Notes under the pieces: generated by a model
What the model was told of the DNA's origin: nothing
Database searches by the model: none
What the model saw: only the letters and a program-made list of their open reading frames with translations
Program-made: the position numbers and the translations under genes
Assembly (NCBI RefSeq): GCF_002939865.1
Contig: NZ_MDEE01000026.1
Location: 1 to 64,000 of the forward strand
Source of the DNA: Xanthomonas dyei
GTDB taxonomy: Bacteria; Pseudomonadota; Gammaproteobacteria; Xanthomonadales; Xanthomonadaceae
Length of the DNA stretch: 64,000 nt
Direction: 5' to 3'
In this document: piece after piece, positions 56,028 to 64,000 of the stretch
Layout: every line of letters starts with the position of its first letter
How positions within the stretch are numbered: position 1 is the first letter of the stretch

Positions 56028-58742
56028 ATGCACACTCCCCGCACCCTCCATCGCCTGAGCTGCGCCATCGCATTGGTGCTGTCTGCACCCGTATTGGCCG
56101 AGACGCCCGAGCTGGCCACCACCACGCTGGATTCGGTCAACGTGCAGGCCAAGCACGCCGCCACGCCCGGCTCGCTCAACGAGCAACGCCTGTCCAGCAG
56201 CGTCAACAGCGTGATGAGCAAGCAGCAGATCGACGCCATCCCCTCCGGCGGCATCGCCGATGTCGTGGCGCATCTGCCGGGTCTGTCGTCGTACAGCGAT
56301 ATGCATCTGGGCCAGGCCACCACCGGCGAGAACGCCTACGTCAGCATCCGCGGCATGGACGCCAGCTACAACGCGTACACGCTCAACGGCTTCGGCATGC
56401 CGGAAACCGATGCGTCGACGCGCGCAATCTCCTTGAACATGCTGGCGCCGTTCGGTATCCAGTCGGTGCAGGTGTCCAAATCGCCCACACCCGACATGCC
56501 CGGCGATGCGATCGGCGGTGCGATCGACATGCGTACGCCCAATGCATTCGATTTCGACCAGGACGTGTATGCCAGGAGCACCGCGCAAGGCCAGCTCAAC
56601 GCACTGGCCTCGCACCTGGGCGGCAAGCACACCGGCGGCACGTTCCAGCAGGAAATCGCCTGGAAATTCGGCAGCGACCATGCGTTTGGCGTTTACGCAT
56701 CGGCCTATTACGGCAAGAACAACAACATGGCGCAGGCACCGGCACCCAACAGCAAATACGTGCCGGCCGATCCCGCGCTGGCCAATGCAACCGATCTGCG
56801 CGCTGCCGGCCCGTTGATCAGCACGCGCTACAAATACAGCCTGTACACCAGCCAGATCGAACGCTATGGCGGCAACCTCTCGCTGGATTGGCAAGGCGAC
56901 ACCAGTGCGCTCTATGCGCGCGCCATCTACGGCAGCTACGGCGTCACTGGGCAGCAGGATCAATCCAGCGCACGCCTGGAAACCTATCTCAACCAACCCA
57001 CGGCGGTGCGCGGCGGCTATTTCAATACCCACGACATCGACGAGAAGCTGGCGACCTTGCAGCTTGGCGGGCAGACCACATTGGACCGTTTGCGCTTGGA
57101 CTACGGCGCTTCGGTGGGGCGTGGTACGCGCAGCCGGCCGGACTATGTGTCGGCCAGTCTGTATGGCTTTACCCCGGGTAGCTTCGCCTTCGACCTCAGC
57201 GACCCGACCTACCCCAGCATCGGCCCCAGCGCGGCGGCGTTGAAGGACTTCTTCTACAACCTGGATTCGTCGCTGCTGTGGAAAGTGCAAGGCCACGATG
57301 CCGGCAGCCACGACAACCGCATCAACGCGCATACCGATATCACCTACCAGGTCGATGGCGATGTGCTGGACAGCGTCAAGGTCGGCCTGTCTGCCGATCA
57401 CTCCGACCGCGGTGCCTACGATCACCCGTTCTTCCACAAGGACGGCAACTTCGTTACCAACGGGCCGTACTTCGGTGGCCCCAATTACGCCTTCCCCACC
57501 GCGGGCGGACCGCCGCTGAGCGCCATTCCCGGCCGCCTCACCTACAACGCCTTCGATGGGCATTACGCAGGCCCGTTCAAACTGCTGGACCGCAACTGGA
57601 TGCGCGCACAAGCCCTGCCCTACAAATACATCGACGACCCGAACGGCGCGGGCGCCTATACCGCCAACGACTACAACGCCAACACCACCTCCAGCACCGA
57701 AGCGATCTATTCGGGCTACGCGATGGCCGCGCTGCATATCGGTCAGGTCAGCATCCTGCCCGGCGTGCGCTATGAGTTGACCCGCTACTCGGCCGATTCC
57801 TGGCAATCCAGCGGCGACGGCAACAGCGGCAATTTCGTCGGCAGCGGCAGCACCTATGGGCAAGTGTTGCCCGGCATCAGCATCAACTATCGGCCCGACG
57901 ATCTCACCGTCTACCGCGCCTCGCTACGCCGCAGTTTCAGCCGCCCGGCCTTTGGCCTGATTTCCGGCGAGACGGTGTACACCATCGACGACACCCAGCG
58001 CGTGGTCGGCATTTCCAAACCCAACCCCGATCTGCAGCCGAGCAAAGCCGACAACGCCGATCTGTCGGCCGAGTTCTACGACCACAACGGCGGCGTGCTC
58101 AGCGCCTCGACCTACTACAAGCGCATCACCGGCTTCATCTATACCTCGCAGTCGGCCACCAGCAACGACAACACACTCGGCGGATTGGTGCCCACCGGCA
58201 CCACCTTCGAAAACGGCGTACCAGTGACCATGCCGCAGAACGGCGGCACCGCCACGCTGTACGGGCTGGAGCTGGCCGGTAGCAAGCGCTTGCAGGATTT
58301 GCCGGGCATCTGGAGCAACCTTGGCGTCACCGCCAACCTCACCCTGCAACGCAGCGAAGCAGACAGCAAACGGGCCGACCAACCGGAAAAAACCTGGTTA
58401 CCGCGTGCGCCCGAGCGCCTCTACAACCTGGATCTGTTTTACGACGATGCGCACCTGCGCGCAGACCTGAGCTACCACTACACCGGCCTGCAATTGCTGG
58501 GGCTGACCAGCGACCGGCTCAATTACTACCTGCAGCCGGTCAAGTCGTTGGACTTCAGCGCCACCTATCATCTGCCGCACCACGTCGACGTGGGCGTGTC
58601 GGCCAAGAACCTGCTCAATGCCGCCACGTTCTACGAAACCCAGGGCAAGTCCGACCGCTACATGGCCTACGACCCCGGCGCCGATGGCGCTTATGTGCAG
58701 ACCGGACGGACGTACCTGCTGACACTGGGCTATACCTACTGA
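56028..58742 (+). CDS. TonB-dependent receptor (904 aa)
   Basis: Large outer-membrane receptor. Signal peptide (CAIALVLSAPVLAETP), TonB box-like TLDSVNVQAK, plug motifs DVVAHLPGLSSYSD, YVSIRGMDASYNAYTLNGFGMP, IQSVQVSKSPTPDMPGDAIGGAIDMRTPN; then a barrel with many Tyr-rich strands and typical end LLTLGYTY. It is not close to siderophore receptors. Location right after the PI-PLC gene in the same direction suggests uptake of a product released by the enzyme (inositol phosphate or glycerophospho-type compound), but that is inference. Confidence 0.92.
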   Translation: MHTPRTLHRLSCAIALVLSAPVLAETPELATTTLDSVNVQAKHAATPGSLNEQRLSSSVNSVMSKQQIDAIPSGGIADVVAHLPGLSSYSDMHLGQATTGENAYVSIRGMDASYNAYTLNGFGMPETDASTRAISLNMLAPFGIQSVQVSKSPTPDMPGDAIGGAIDMRTPNAFDFDQDVYARSTAQGQLNALASHLGGKHTGGTFQQEIAWKFGSDHAFGVYASAYYGKNNNMAQAPAPNSKYVPADPALANATDLRAAGPLISTRYKYSLYTSQIERYGGNLSLDWQGDTSALYARAIYGSYGVTGQQDQSSARLETYLNQPTAVRGGYFNTHDIDEKLATLQLGGQTTLDRLRLDYGASVGRGTRSRPDYVSASLYGFTPGSFAFDLSDPTYPSIGPSAAALKDFFYNLDSSLLWKVQGHDAGSHDNRINAHTDITYQVDGDVLDSVKVGLSADHSDRGAYDHPFFHKDGNFVTNGPYFGGPNYAFPTAGGPPLSAIPGRLTYNAFDGHYAGPFKLLDRNWMRAQALPYKYIDDPNGAGAYTANDYNANTTSSTEAIYSGYAMAALHIGQVSILPGVRYELTRYSADSWQSSGDGNSGNFVGSGSTYGQVLPGISINYRPDDLTVYRASLRRSFSRPAFGLISGETVYTIDDTQRVVGISKPNPDLQPSKADNADLSAEFYDHNGGVLSASTYYKRITGFIYTSQSATSNDNTLGGLVPTGTTFENGVPVTMPQNGGTATLYGLELAGSKRLQDLPGIWSNLGVTANLTLQRSEADSKRADQPEKTWLPRAPERLYNLDLFYDDAHLRADLSYHYTGLQLLGLTSDRLNYYLQPVKSLDFSATYHLPHHVDVGVSAKNLLNAATFYETQGKSDRYMAYDPGADGAYVQTGRTYLLTLGYTY

Positions 58743-59038
58743 CGACCAAGCATGTGCGGCACGCGGCCAGTTGCGTGCGCTCGCACGTGGGTGCACACGT
58801 CATCGACCGATTGTCTGCGCATGACGCAGGCGATCGGTTCCCGATGCGTGATGCGAGATCGCACAAGCGAGCCTGCACACGACACCACGCGCAACGTGGC
58901 GGTGTCGCGCAGGCGGCCGTGCAACGGAGTACCGTATCGTCGTCATCGACCACTGGCCGCAGCGATACCAGGTCTCGAGTCAGTCGGCGTGCAGCCATTT
59001 CACGCAGAAAGCGCAGCCCGGTCGGGCAAGGTGCGCGC

Positions 59039-60046
59039 ATGCCTTTCCTGGATGTGCACATGCCACCACGCTCCTACGCTCGCGTTTGTTTGCTCGCTCT
59101 GTCGTTGAGCGCTTCGTTATCTGCGTTGGCACAGGCACAGCAACCCGCGCCTGCCGCCGCAGCTGCGCCGACGGCGATGCCTGCCGCCAAGACTGTCGCG
59201 ACCGGCGCACGCTCGGATCTGCATGCACAGGTACTGCTGGACCGCGCGCATTTCTCGCCGGGCCAGATCGATGGCGAACGCGGCTCGAACCAAAAGCGTG
59301 CGGTGTCCGGGTTTCAGGCCGCGCACAACATCAAGGTGACCGGCGAACTGGACGACGCCACCTGGCAGGCATTGCAGGCCGACAGCACGCCGGCGCTGGT
59401 GCAATACACGCTCACCGATGCCGACGTTGCCGGCCCGTTCCAGCCAATTCCCAAGGGTCCCGCAGAGCAAGCCAAGCTGCCGTCGCTTGGCTATACCTCG
59501 GTGGATGAGTCCCTGGGCGAGCGCTTCCACGCCGACCCGGCCCTGCTACGCCAGCTCAACCCCGGCGTGGATCTCGGCAAGGCCGGCGGCGTGATCCAGG
59601 TTCCCAACATCGACGGCGTTGCGCCGCTGGCCAAACCGGCCAAGCTGGTCGTAGACAAGTCCGACTCGACGCTGCGCCTGTTCGATGCCGACGGTAAGGT
59701 CTACGCACAGTTCCCGGTGTCGTCGGGCAGCAAGCACGATCCATTGCCGATCGGGCGCTGGAAGATCCTGGGCATCTCGCGCGAACCGGTGTTCAAGTAC
59801 AACCCCAAGCTGTTCTGGGACGCGAAGAAAGGCGATCAAAAAGCCACGTTGCCGGCAGGCCCGAACAATCCGGTTGGCCGGGTATGGATCGACCTGTCCA
59901 AACCGCATTACGGTCTGCACGGGACGCCGGAGCCCGGCCATGTCGGCAAGACCGAATCGCATGGTTGCGTGCGTCTGACCAATTGGGACGTGGTCAATCT
60001 GGCCAGCGTGGTCGGCCCGTCGGTCCCGGTCGTGATGCAGGAGTAA
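59039..60046 (+). CDS. L,D-transpeptidase with peptidoglycan-binding domain (335 aa)
   Basis: Periplasmic YkuD-family enzyme forming 3-3 cross-links or anchoring proteins. Signal-type segment [22 protein letters not shown], a peptidoglycan-binding domain ([39 protein letters not shown]), then the YkuD domain with [22 protein letters not shown] and the catalytic [12 protein letters not shown]310. ATG 59039 is preceded by AAGG at good spacing; ATG 59060 is an alternative. Two bases separate its stop from the LytM gene ATG, so the two are one operon. Confidence 0.94.
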   Translation: MPFLDVHMPPRSYARVCLLALSLSASLSALAQAQQPAPAAAAAPTAMPAAKTVATGARSDLHAQVLLDRAHFSPGQIDGERGSNQKRAVSGFQAAHNIKVTGELDDATWQALQADSTPALVQYTLTDADVAGPFQPIPKGPAEQAKLPSLGYTSVDESLGERFHADPALLRQLNPGVDLGKAGGVIQVPNIDGVAPLAKPAKLVVDKSDSTLRLFDADGKVYAQFPVSSGSKHDPLPIGRWKILGISREPVFKYNPKLFWDAKKGDQKATLPAGPNNPVGRVWIDLSKPHYGLHGTPEPGHVGKTESHGCVRLTNWDVVNLASVVGPSVPVVMQE

Positions 60047-60048
60047 GC

Positions 60049-60771
60049 ATGAAACTGCTCATGATCCTGGTTGCAGGCGTGGCAATCGGTGCAGGCGGCT
60101 ATTGGTTGCTGGAACGTGGCGCGCCGGAGGCCTCGGTCACGCCGTCGGCGAGCGCGGCGACGGTGATTGCGCAGCCCACCGACACTGCAGTGGTTGCTGC
60201 AGCTGCTGCGCAACCCGCACCGACATCGCTGCCATCGGATGCCGTGCCTGCAGAGCCGAGCCCGGCGACACCTGCACCTGCACCTGCACCGCCTGCGACT
60301 GCTTCCGCGGCCGATGTGGCATCGGCGGGCACTGGCCTGCTGATCCCGGTACAGGGCATCGACCGGAGCAAATTGCAGGACACCTTTACCGATGCACGCA
60401 GCGAAGGCCGCGTGCATGACGCCATCGATATCCTGGCGCCGGCCGGTACGCCGGTGCTTGCTGTGGCAGATGGCACGGTCGAGAAACTGTTCGACAGCGA
60501 ACGCGGCGGCCTGACGGTGTATCAGTTCGAGCCCGGCGGCACGTACTGCTATTACTACGCGCATCTGCAACGCTACGCCGATGGTTTGGCCGAAAAACAG
60601 TCCATCAAACGCGGCCAGGTCATCGGCTATGTCGGCAGCACCGGCAATGCCGATCCGGCCGCACCGCATCTGCACTTCGAGATCCATCGCCTGGGACCGG
60701 AAAAGCAATGGTGGAAGGGAGAGGCGTTGAATCCCTATCCCGTCCTGCATGGCGATCAGCCCCTGCAGTGA
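60049..60771 (+). CDS. M23 (LytM-type) peptidase with one N-terminal TM anchor (240 aa)
   Basis: A TM anchor ([19 protein letters not shown]) and an Ala/Pro/Thr-rich linker (about 25-95) are followed by a LytM domain. Zinc ligands H123 and D127 ([15 protein letters not shown]) and H207, H209 (PHLHFE) are intact, so the enzyme is probably active in cutting peptidoglycan cross-links or proteins at the envelope. Pairing with an L,D-transpeptidase suggests coordinated cross-link making and cutting. Confidence 0.93.
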   Translation: MKLLMILVAGVAIGAGGYWLLERGAPEASVTPSASAATVIAQPTDTAVVAAAAAQPAPTSLPSDAVPAEPSPATPAPAPAPPATASAADVASAGTGLLIPVQGIDRSKLQDTFTDARSEGRVHDAIDILAPAGTPVLAVADGTVEKLFDSERGGLTVYQFEPGGTYCYYYAHLQRYADGLAEKQSIKRGQVIGYVGSTGNADPAAPHLHFEIHRLGPEKQWWKGEALNPYPVLHGDQPLQ

Positions 60772-60891
60772 GGCAACGACGCGACGCCCGGCATACATCG
60801 CCGCGCATCGTCATCGTGCCCACCGCAATGCACTGGCTTGCAAGAGGCGCTGCCGTCGAACCGACATCGCCGCACTGTCTGACGCATCAAA

Positions 60892-61656
60892 TCAAATCAA
60901 CATCCCGCCCGAGACCTCGATGCGCTGTGCATTGATCCATCTGGTGCCGGGTGCGAGCAACGCCGCCACCACCGGCCCGATGTCGTCCGGCAGACCAGGC
61001 CGGCCCAGTGCGGTGACCGAGGACACCATCGCGTTGACCTGCGCGTTGTCGCGCACGCTGCCGCCGTTGAAGTCGGTTTCGATGGCGCCCGGCGCCAGCG
61101 TATTTGCGCGAATGCCGCGTGCGCCCAACTCTTTTGCAAGATAGCGGGTGAACACCTCCACCCCGCCCTTCATCATGGCGTAGGCCGACGCACCTGGCAG
61201 CGCGAAGCGCGCAAGGCCGCTCGACACATTGAGGATGCGCCCGCCATCGGCGATCAGCGGCAGCAGCGCCTGGGTCAGGAAATACGGCCCTTTGAGATGG
61301 ATATTGACCAGCGTATCGAACTGCGCCGGCGTGGTATCGGCAATGGCCGCATGCAGTCCGGTGCCCGCGTTGTTGACCAGCGCATCGAACTGCGTACGCC
61401 CCCAATCGGCGAGCACGTCCTTCAGCTGCGCGGCGAATGCGCTGAAGGTCTCGGCCTGCGCAACATCCAGCGGCAACGCCTGCGCGCGCCGGCCCAGCGC
61501 CTGGATCTCGGCCACCACGGTCGCGGCTTCATCGGCCTGGCTGCGATACGTCAGCACGATATCGTTACCTTCGGCAGCGAGCGCAAGCGCGGCATTGCGG
61601 CCCAGGCCGCGACTGCCGCCGGTGATCACGGTGATGGGTGTGGTGGTGGTCGACAT
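60892..61656 (-). CDS. SDR-family oxidoreductase (254 aa)
   Basis: Classical SDR: TGGSRGLGRNAAL with the Gly motif (12-18), NNAG near 96-99, Ser in LNVSSGLARFALPGASAYAMMKGG (Tyr-x3-Lys as YAMMK), then the usual IEVSGGMLI end. Divergent from the LysR gene across about 100 bp, the arrangement of a regulator and the target it controls. I chose ATG 61656; an in-frame GTG two codons earlier is possible. Substrate unknown. Confidence 0.92.
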   Translation of the reverse strand: MSTTTTPITVITGGSRGLGRNAALALAAEGNDIVLTYRSQADEAATVVAEIQALGRRAQALPLDVAQAETFSAFAAQLKDVLADWGRTQFDALVNNAGTGLHAAIADTTPAQFDTLVNIHLKGPYFLTQALLPLIADGGRILNVSSGLARFALPGASAYAMMKGGVEVFTRYLAKELGARGIRANTLAPGAIETDFNGGSVRDNAQVNAMVSSVTALGRPGLPDDIGPVVAALLAPGTRWINAQRIEVSGGMLI

Positions 61657-61755
61657 CGGCACGCTCCGTAGTGGGTGTGGCCCAGGCTATTGCGCTTGCT
61701 GCACTACATAAATCGGCTCACGCTGATTGCACCGTTCAAGATAATCGACCAATCG

Positions 61756-62667
61756 ATGGACACCATGGAATCCTTGCGCGCCTTTCTGCGCGTTGCCGAG
61801 CTGGGCAGTTTCACCCGCGCCGCCGATACCCTTGGCCTGCCCAAGGCCAGTGTCTCCACCGCCGTGCAGCGGCTGGAAGCATCTCTCGGCACGCAGCTTT
61901 TGCATCGCACCACACGCCGTGTGCAACTCACCGGCGACGGCACGGCGTTCTATCAGCGCAGCCGCGACCTGCTCGACGACATGGACGAGTTGCACAGCAT
62001 GTTTCAGCGCGAGCATGGGCAGCTACGCGGTCGCCTTCGCGTGGACATGTCGGCGGGCATCGCGCGTCATTTCGTGATCCCCGCCTTGCCCGCATTTCTG
62101 ACACGGCATCCACAGCTGGAAGTGGAAATCAGCGGCACCGACCGCCGCGTGGATATGGTGCGCGAGGGGTTCGACTGCGTGCTGCGTGTGGGCACGCTGG
62201 AAGACACCAGCCTGGTCGCACGCCCGCTGGGCGCGTTCCGCATCGTCAGCTGCGCCAGCGCCGAGTATCTTGCGCGCCGCGGCATGCCAACGTGCCTGGA
62301 CGATATGGCGCAGCACGATCTGGTGCATTACGTGCCGACGCTCGGGCAACGCTCGCCCGGCTTCGAGTATCACGATGGGCAGCGCTACCAGCTGCTGCCC
62401 ATGCGCGGCCCGGTGACGGTCAACAATGGCGATGCGTATCTGGCGGCTGCGTTGGCGGGGCTGGGCATCATCCAGGCGCCAGCCAGCCCGTTACGCCCGC
62501 ATCTGGACAGCGGCGCACTGATCGAAGTGCTGGCCGAGCTTGCACCCGAGCCGATGCCGGTCACGTTGCTCTACGCGCAACGCCGCCATCTGCCGCAGCG
62601 CGTACGTGCCTTCATGGACTGGGTGGCCGACGTGATGGCGCCGCAGTTGCAGCCGTTGTTGCCTTGA
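61756..62667 (+). CDS. LysR-family regulator, CrgA/AaeR-like (303 aa)
   Basis: MDTMESLRAFLRVAELGSFTRAADTLGLPKASVSTAVQRLEASLGTQLLHRTTRRVQLT is a typical LysR HTH. The inducer-binding half (about 90-303) has no special signature beyond VDMSAGIARHFVIPAL. It is the presumed regulator of the divergent SDR. The ATG at 61756 is chosen; the frame opens 27 codons earlier across the promoter. Confidence 0.93.
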   Translation: MDTMESLRAFLRVAELGSFTRAADTLGLPKASVSTAVQRLEASLGTQLLHRTTRRVQLTGDGTAFYQRSRDLLDDMDELHSMFQREHGQLRGRLRVDMSAGIARHFVIPALPAFLTRHPQLEVEISGTDRRVDMVREGFDCVLRVGTLEDTSLVARPLGAFRIVSCASAEYLARRGMPTCLDDMAQHDLVHYVPTLGQRSPGFEYHDGQRYQLLPMRGPVTVNNGDAYLAAALAGLGIIQAPASPLRPHLDSGALIEVLAELAPEPMPVTLLYAQRRHLPQRVRAFMDWVADVMAPQLQPLLP

Positions 62668-62868
62668 GAGAGTGCGATTGCAGTTGCGATTTCGATCGCG
62701 TGGAGACGATGCTGCGTTTCGATCCAACGATGAAACTCGCGCATCACTCCTGCAGCGCTCTGACTGCATTCCTGGCAACGGCTGCGACCAGCGTTGCGGC
62801 ATGCCGCGCGGATTTTCCAGCGCCACCGCAAGCACCGCGCTCCGTCAGCACAGAGCGACCCGACACAC

Positions 62869-62900
62869 AAAAAACACAGGCACCGGTGCAGGTGCCTGTG
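62869..62900 (-). terminator. Rho-independent terminator of the siderophore-receptor gene
   Basis: On the minus strand CACAGGCACC and GGTGCCTGTG form a 10-bp stem with a 6-base loop, followed by TTTTTT. Confidence 0.93.
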
Positions 62901-62946
62901 CCGCTTCAGCAGGATCGAACGTCAAACCAGCTGACGTCGCCCTCGA

Positions 62947-64000
62947 TCAGAAGTTGTAGTTGAAGGTCAGCATGCCGTTGCGCGATGCGCCCCATGCGCC
63001 GTAGCCACCATTGAATTGCGCGTAGTAGCGCTTGTCGAGCAGGTTATCGACGTTGAGCTGCACCGAGAACTGCGGCGACAGACGGTAGCGGGCGAATGCA
63101 CTGACCAGGGTGTAGGCACTCTGCTGGAACGTGCCGTACACCGGGTCCACGTAGTACGAACGGTTCTGCCAATTGATACCGCCGCCCACGGTCAGGTCGC
63201 TCCACGCACCTTGCGGGGTGTAGCTGTTGAAAAACTTGATGGTGGTGCGCGGCAGGTGCGTGTTGATCGACGTGCCGCTGTCATCGCGGGCGGTGTAATG
63301 CGAAGCACCGAAGGTCGCATTCCAGCCAGTGGCCAGACGGCCGGACAACTCGAAGTCGAAGCCTTCGCTGACCACGCCACTTGCGGCCACGAACGCGGAC
63401 TCGCTGCTGCCCGGCACAAACCCGCCGGTGGCCACGCCCAGGTTGTCCTGCTCGATGCGGAACAGCGCCAGCGAGGCATTGAGCTGGTCGTCGAACCAGG
63501 CGGCTTTGACGCCGGCTTCGTAGCCCTTGCCGCTCAGCGGATCGAGGTAGCCGCCATTGGCATCGCGCAAGGTCTGCGGGTTGAAGATTTCGGTGTAGCT
63601 GACGTAGGTCGACCACACATCGTCGATGTCGTAGACCAGACCCGCGTACGGGGTGACCTCGGTCTGGCTATCGGAGAACGGTACCAGCCCCTGCGCCGCA
63701 TCGGCGTTGCCACCATCGATTTGCCAATCGGTATAGCGCGCGCCCACCAGCAGCGTCAGCGGCTCGGCCAGCGAAAAGCGTGCGGCCACGTAGGCGGCTT
63801 TCTGCTTGATGGTGCCTTCGCTCTGCACCGTGCGCGGGCTCCAGTTGGGTTCCGGGTACGCGCCATTCCAGCCGAAGTAGCTGTCCAGCGGCGCCGGGAA
63901 ATCGAAGGTGCCGTTGTTGACGTACTCGCGGCGGTTGTAGCTGGCGCCGGCCACCAGATGATGCTCGCGGCCGAACAACTGGAACGGGCCTTCCGCGTAG
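62947..64000 (-). CDS. TonB-dependent siderophore receptor, C-terminal part (N terminus outside window)
   Basis: The frame is open to the right edge (reads ...YAEGPFQLFGREHHLVAG), so about two-thirds of a normal 700-800-residue receptor lies outside. Visible barrel strands include AARFSLAEPLTLLVGARYTDWQ, YAGLVYDIDDVWSTYVSYTEIFNPQT, GKGYEAGVKAAWFDDQLNASLALF and the final NLLDKRYYAQFNGGYGAWGASRNGMLTFNYNF. The FGREHHLVAG and NLLDKRYY motifs are those of FhuE/FpvA-type ferric-siderophore receptors. A strong terminator follows. Confidence 0.9.
   Translation of the reverse strand, partial: YAEGPFQLFGREHHLVAGASYNRREYVNNGTFDFPAPLDSYFGWNGAYPEPNWSPRTVQSEGTIKQKAAYVAARFSLAEPLTLLVGARYTDWQIDGGNADAAQGLVPFSDSQTEVTPYAGLVYDIDDVWSTYVSYTEIFNPQTLRDANGGYLDPLSGKGYEAGVKAAWFDDQLNASLALFRIEQDNLGVATGGFVPGSSESAFVAASGVVSEGFDFELSGRLATGWNATFGASHYTARDDSGTSINTHLPRTTIKFFNSYTPQGAWSDLTVGGGINWQNRSYYVDPVYGTFQQSAYTLVSAFARYRLSPQFSVQLNVDNLLDKRYYAQFNGGYGAWGASRNGMLTFNYNF

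Noticed and set aside
56007..57863. 618-codon minus-strand frame opposite the TonB receptor
   Set aside because: Ala/Gly/Val-rich shadow with no recognisable domain; the receptor motifs are on the plus strand.

Overview
This 64-kb window is high-GC, gene-dense chromosomal DNA of a plant-associated gammaproteobacterium of the Xanthomonas type. The clues are a fused CysNC, a eukaryote-like class I fructose-bisphosphate aldolase beside pyk/pgk/gap, several TonB-dependent receptors, short GGGAATCGGGAAT-type palindromic repeats between genes, and overall gene style. The genus is an inference from gene content and order; nothing here fixes the species. No rRNA, tRNA, CRISPR array, integrase or transposase gene was seen.

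Layout. 1-342: C-terminal end of a membrane protein cut by the window edge. 467-4659: RND efflux permease and its adaptor. 4913-12400: assimilatory sulfate reduction, with cysD-cysNC divergent from cysJ-cysI-cysH. 12722-17085: a metal-uptake unit (DUF2946 protein, TonB receptor, PepSY membrane protein with a His-rich repeat). 17390-18586: orphan GAF histidine kinase. 19247-22863: cysB with a small partner gene, divergent from cysG-cysK, so the sulfur genes sit in two blocks. 23563-24876: methyltransferase-like membrane protein and macrodomain protein. 25284-36463: lower glycolysis on the minus strand (aldolase, pyruvate kinase, HAD phosphatase, pgk, gap) interrupted by a DUF3999/DUF2339 membrane pair. 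36919-40976: secreted and outer-membrane proteins (SnoaL-like, two OmpW paralogues, S1/P1 nuclease) and an MBL-fold hydrolase. 41050-43143: modABC molybdate importer with a short ModC. 43375-45615: BlaI-type repressor, M56/BlaR1-like peptidase and lipoprotein, with a palindromic operator. 45891-52320: a tightly overlapping seven-gene unit: thermostable-hemolysin (GNAT-like) protein, acyl-AMP ligase, haem-oxygenase-like diiron enzyme, SDR, TPR protein, response regulator, sensor kinase. 52463-54421: divergent acetyl-CoA hydrolase/transferase. 54722-58742: PI-specific phospholipase C and TonB receptor. 59039-60771: L,D-transpeptidase and LytM endopeptidase. 60892-62667: SDR divergent from a LysR regulator. 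62947-64000: truncated siderophore-type TonB receptor.

How it fits together. CysDNC make PAPS, CysH reduces it to sulfite, CysJI (which needs the sirohaem made by CysG) reduces sulfite to sulfide, and CysK fixes sulfide into cysteine; CysB is the likely activator. The CysG here lacks the normal catalytic end of its dehydrogenase/chelatase half, so sirohaem synthesis probably needs another enzyme. The most promising uncharacterised system is the 45.9-52.3 kb operon, which has the parts list of a small-molecule (probably acyl-derived) pathway co-transcribed with a two-component system. Other notable points are two MITE-like elements with matching terminal inverted repeats, palindromic repeats inserted in the cys operons (one translated as part of CysNC), a 15-unit His/Tyr-Ser-Glu repeat in a metal-uptake protein, and a triple-half-site BlaI operator.
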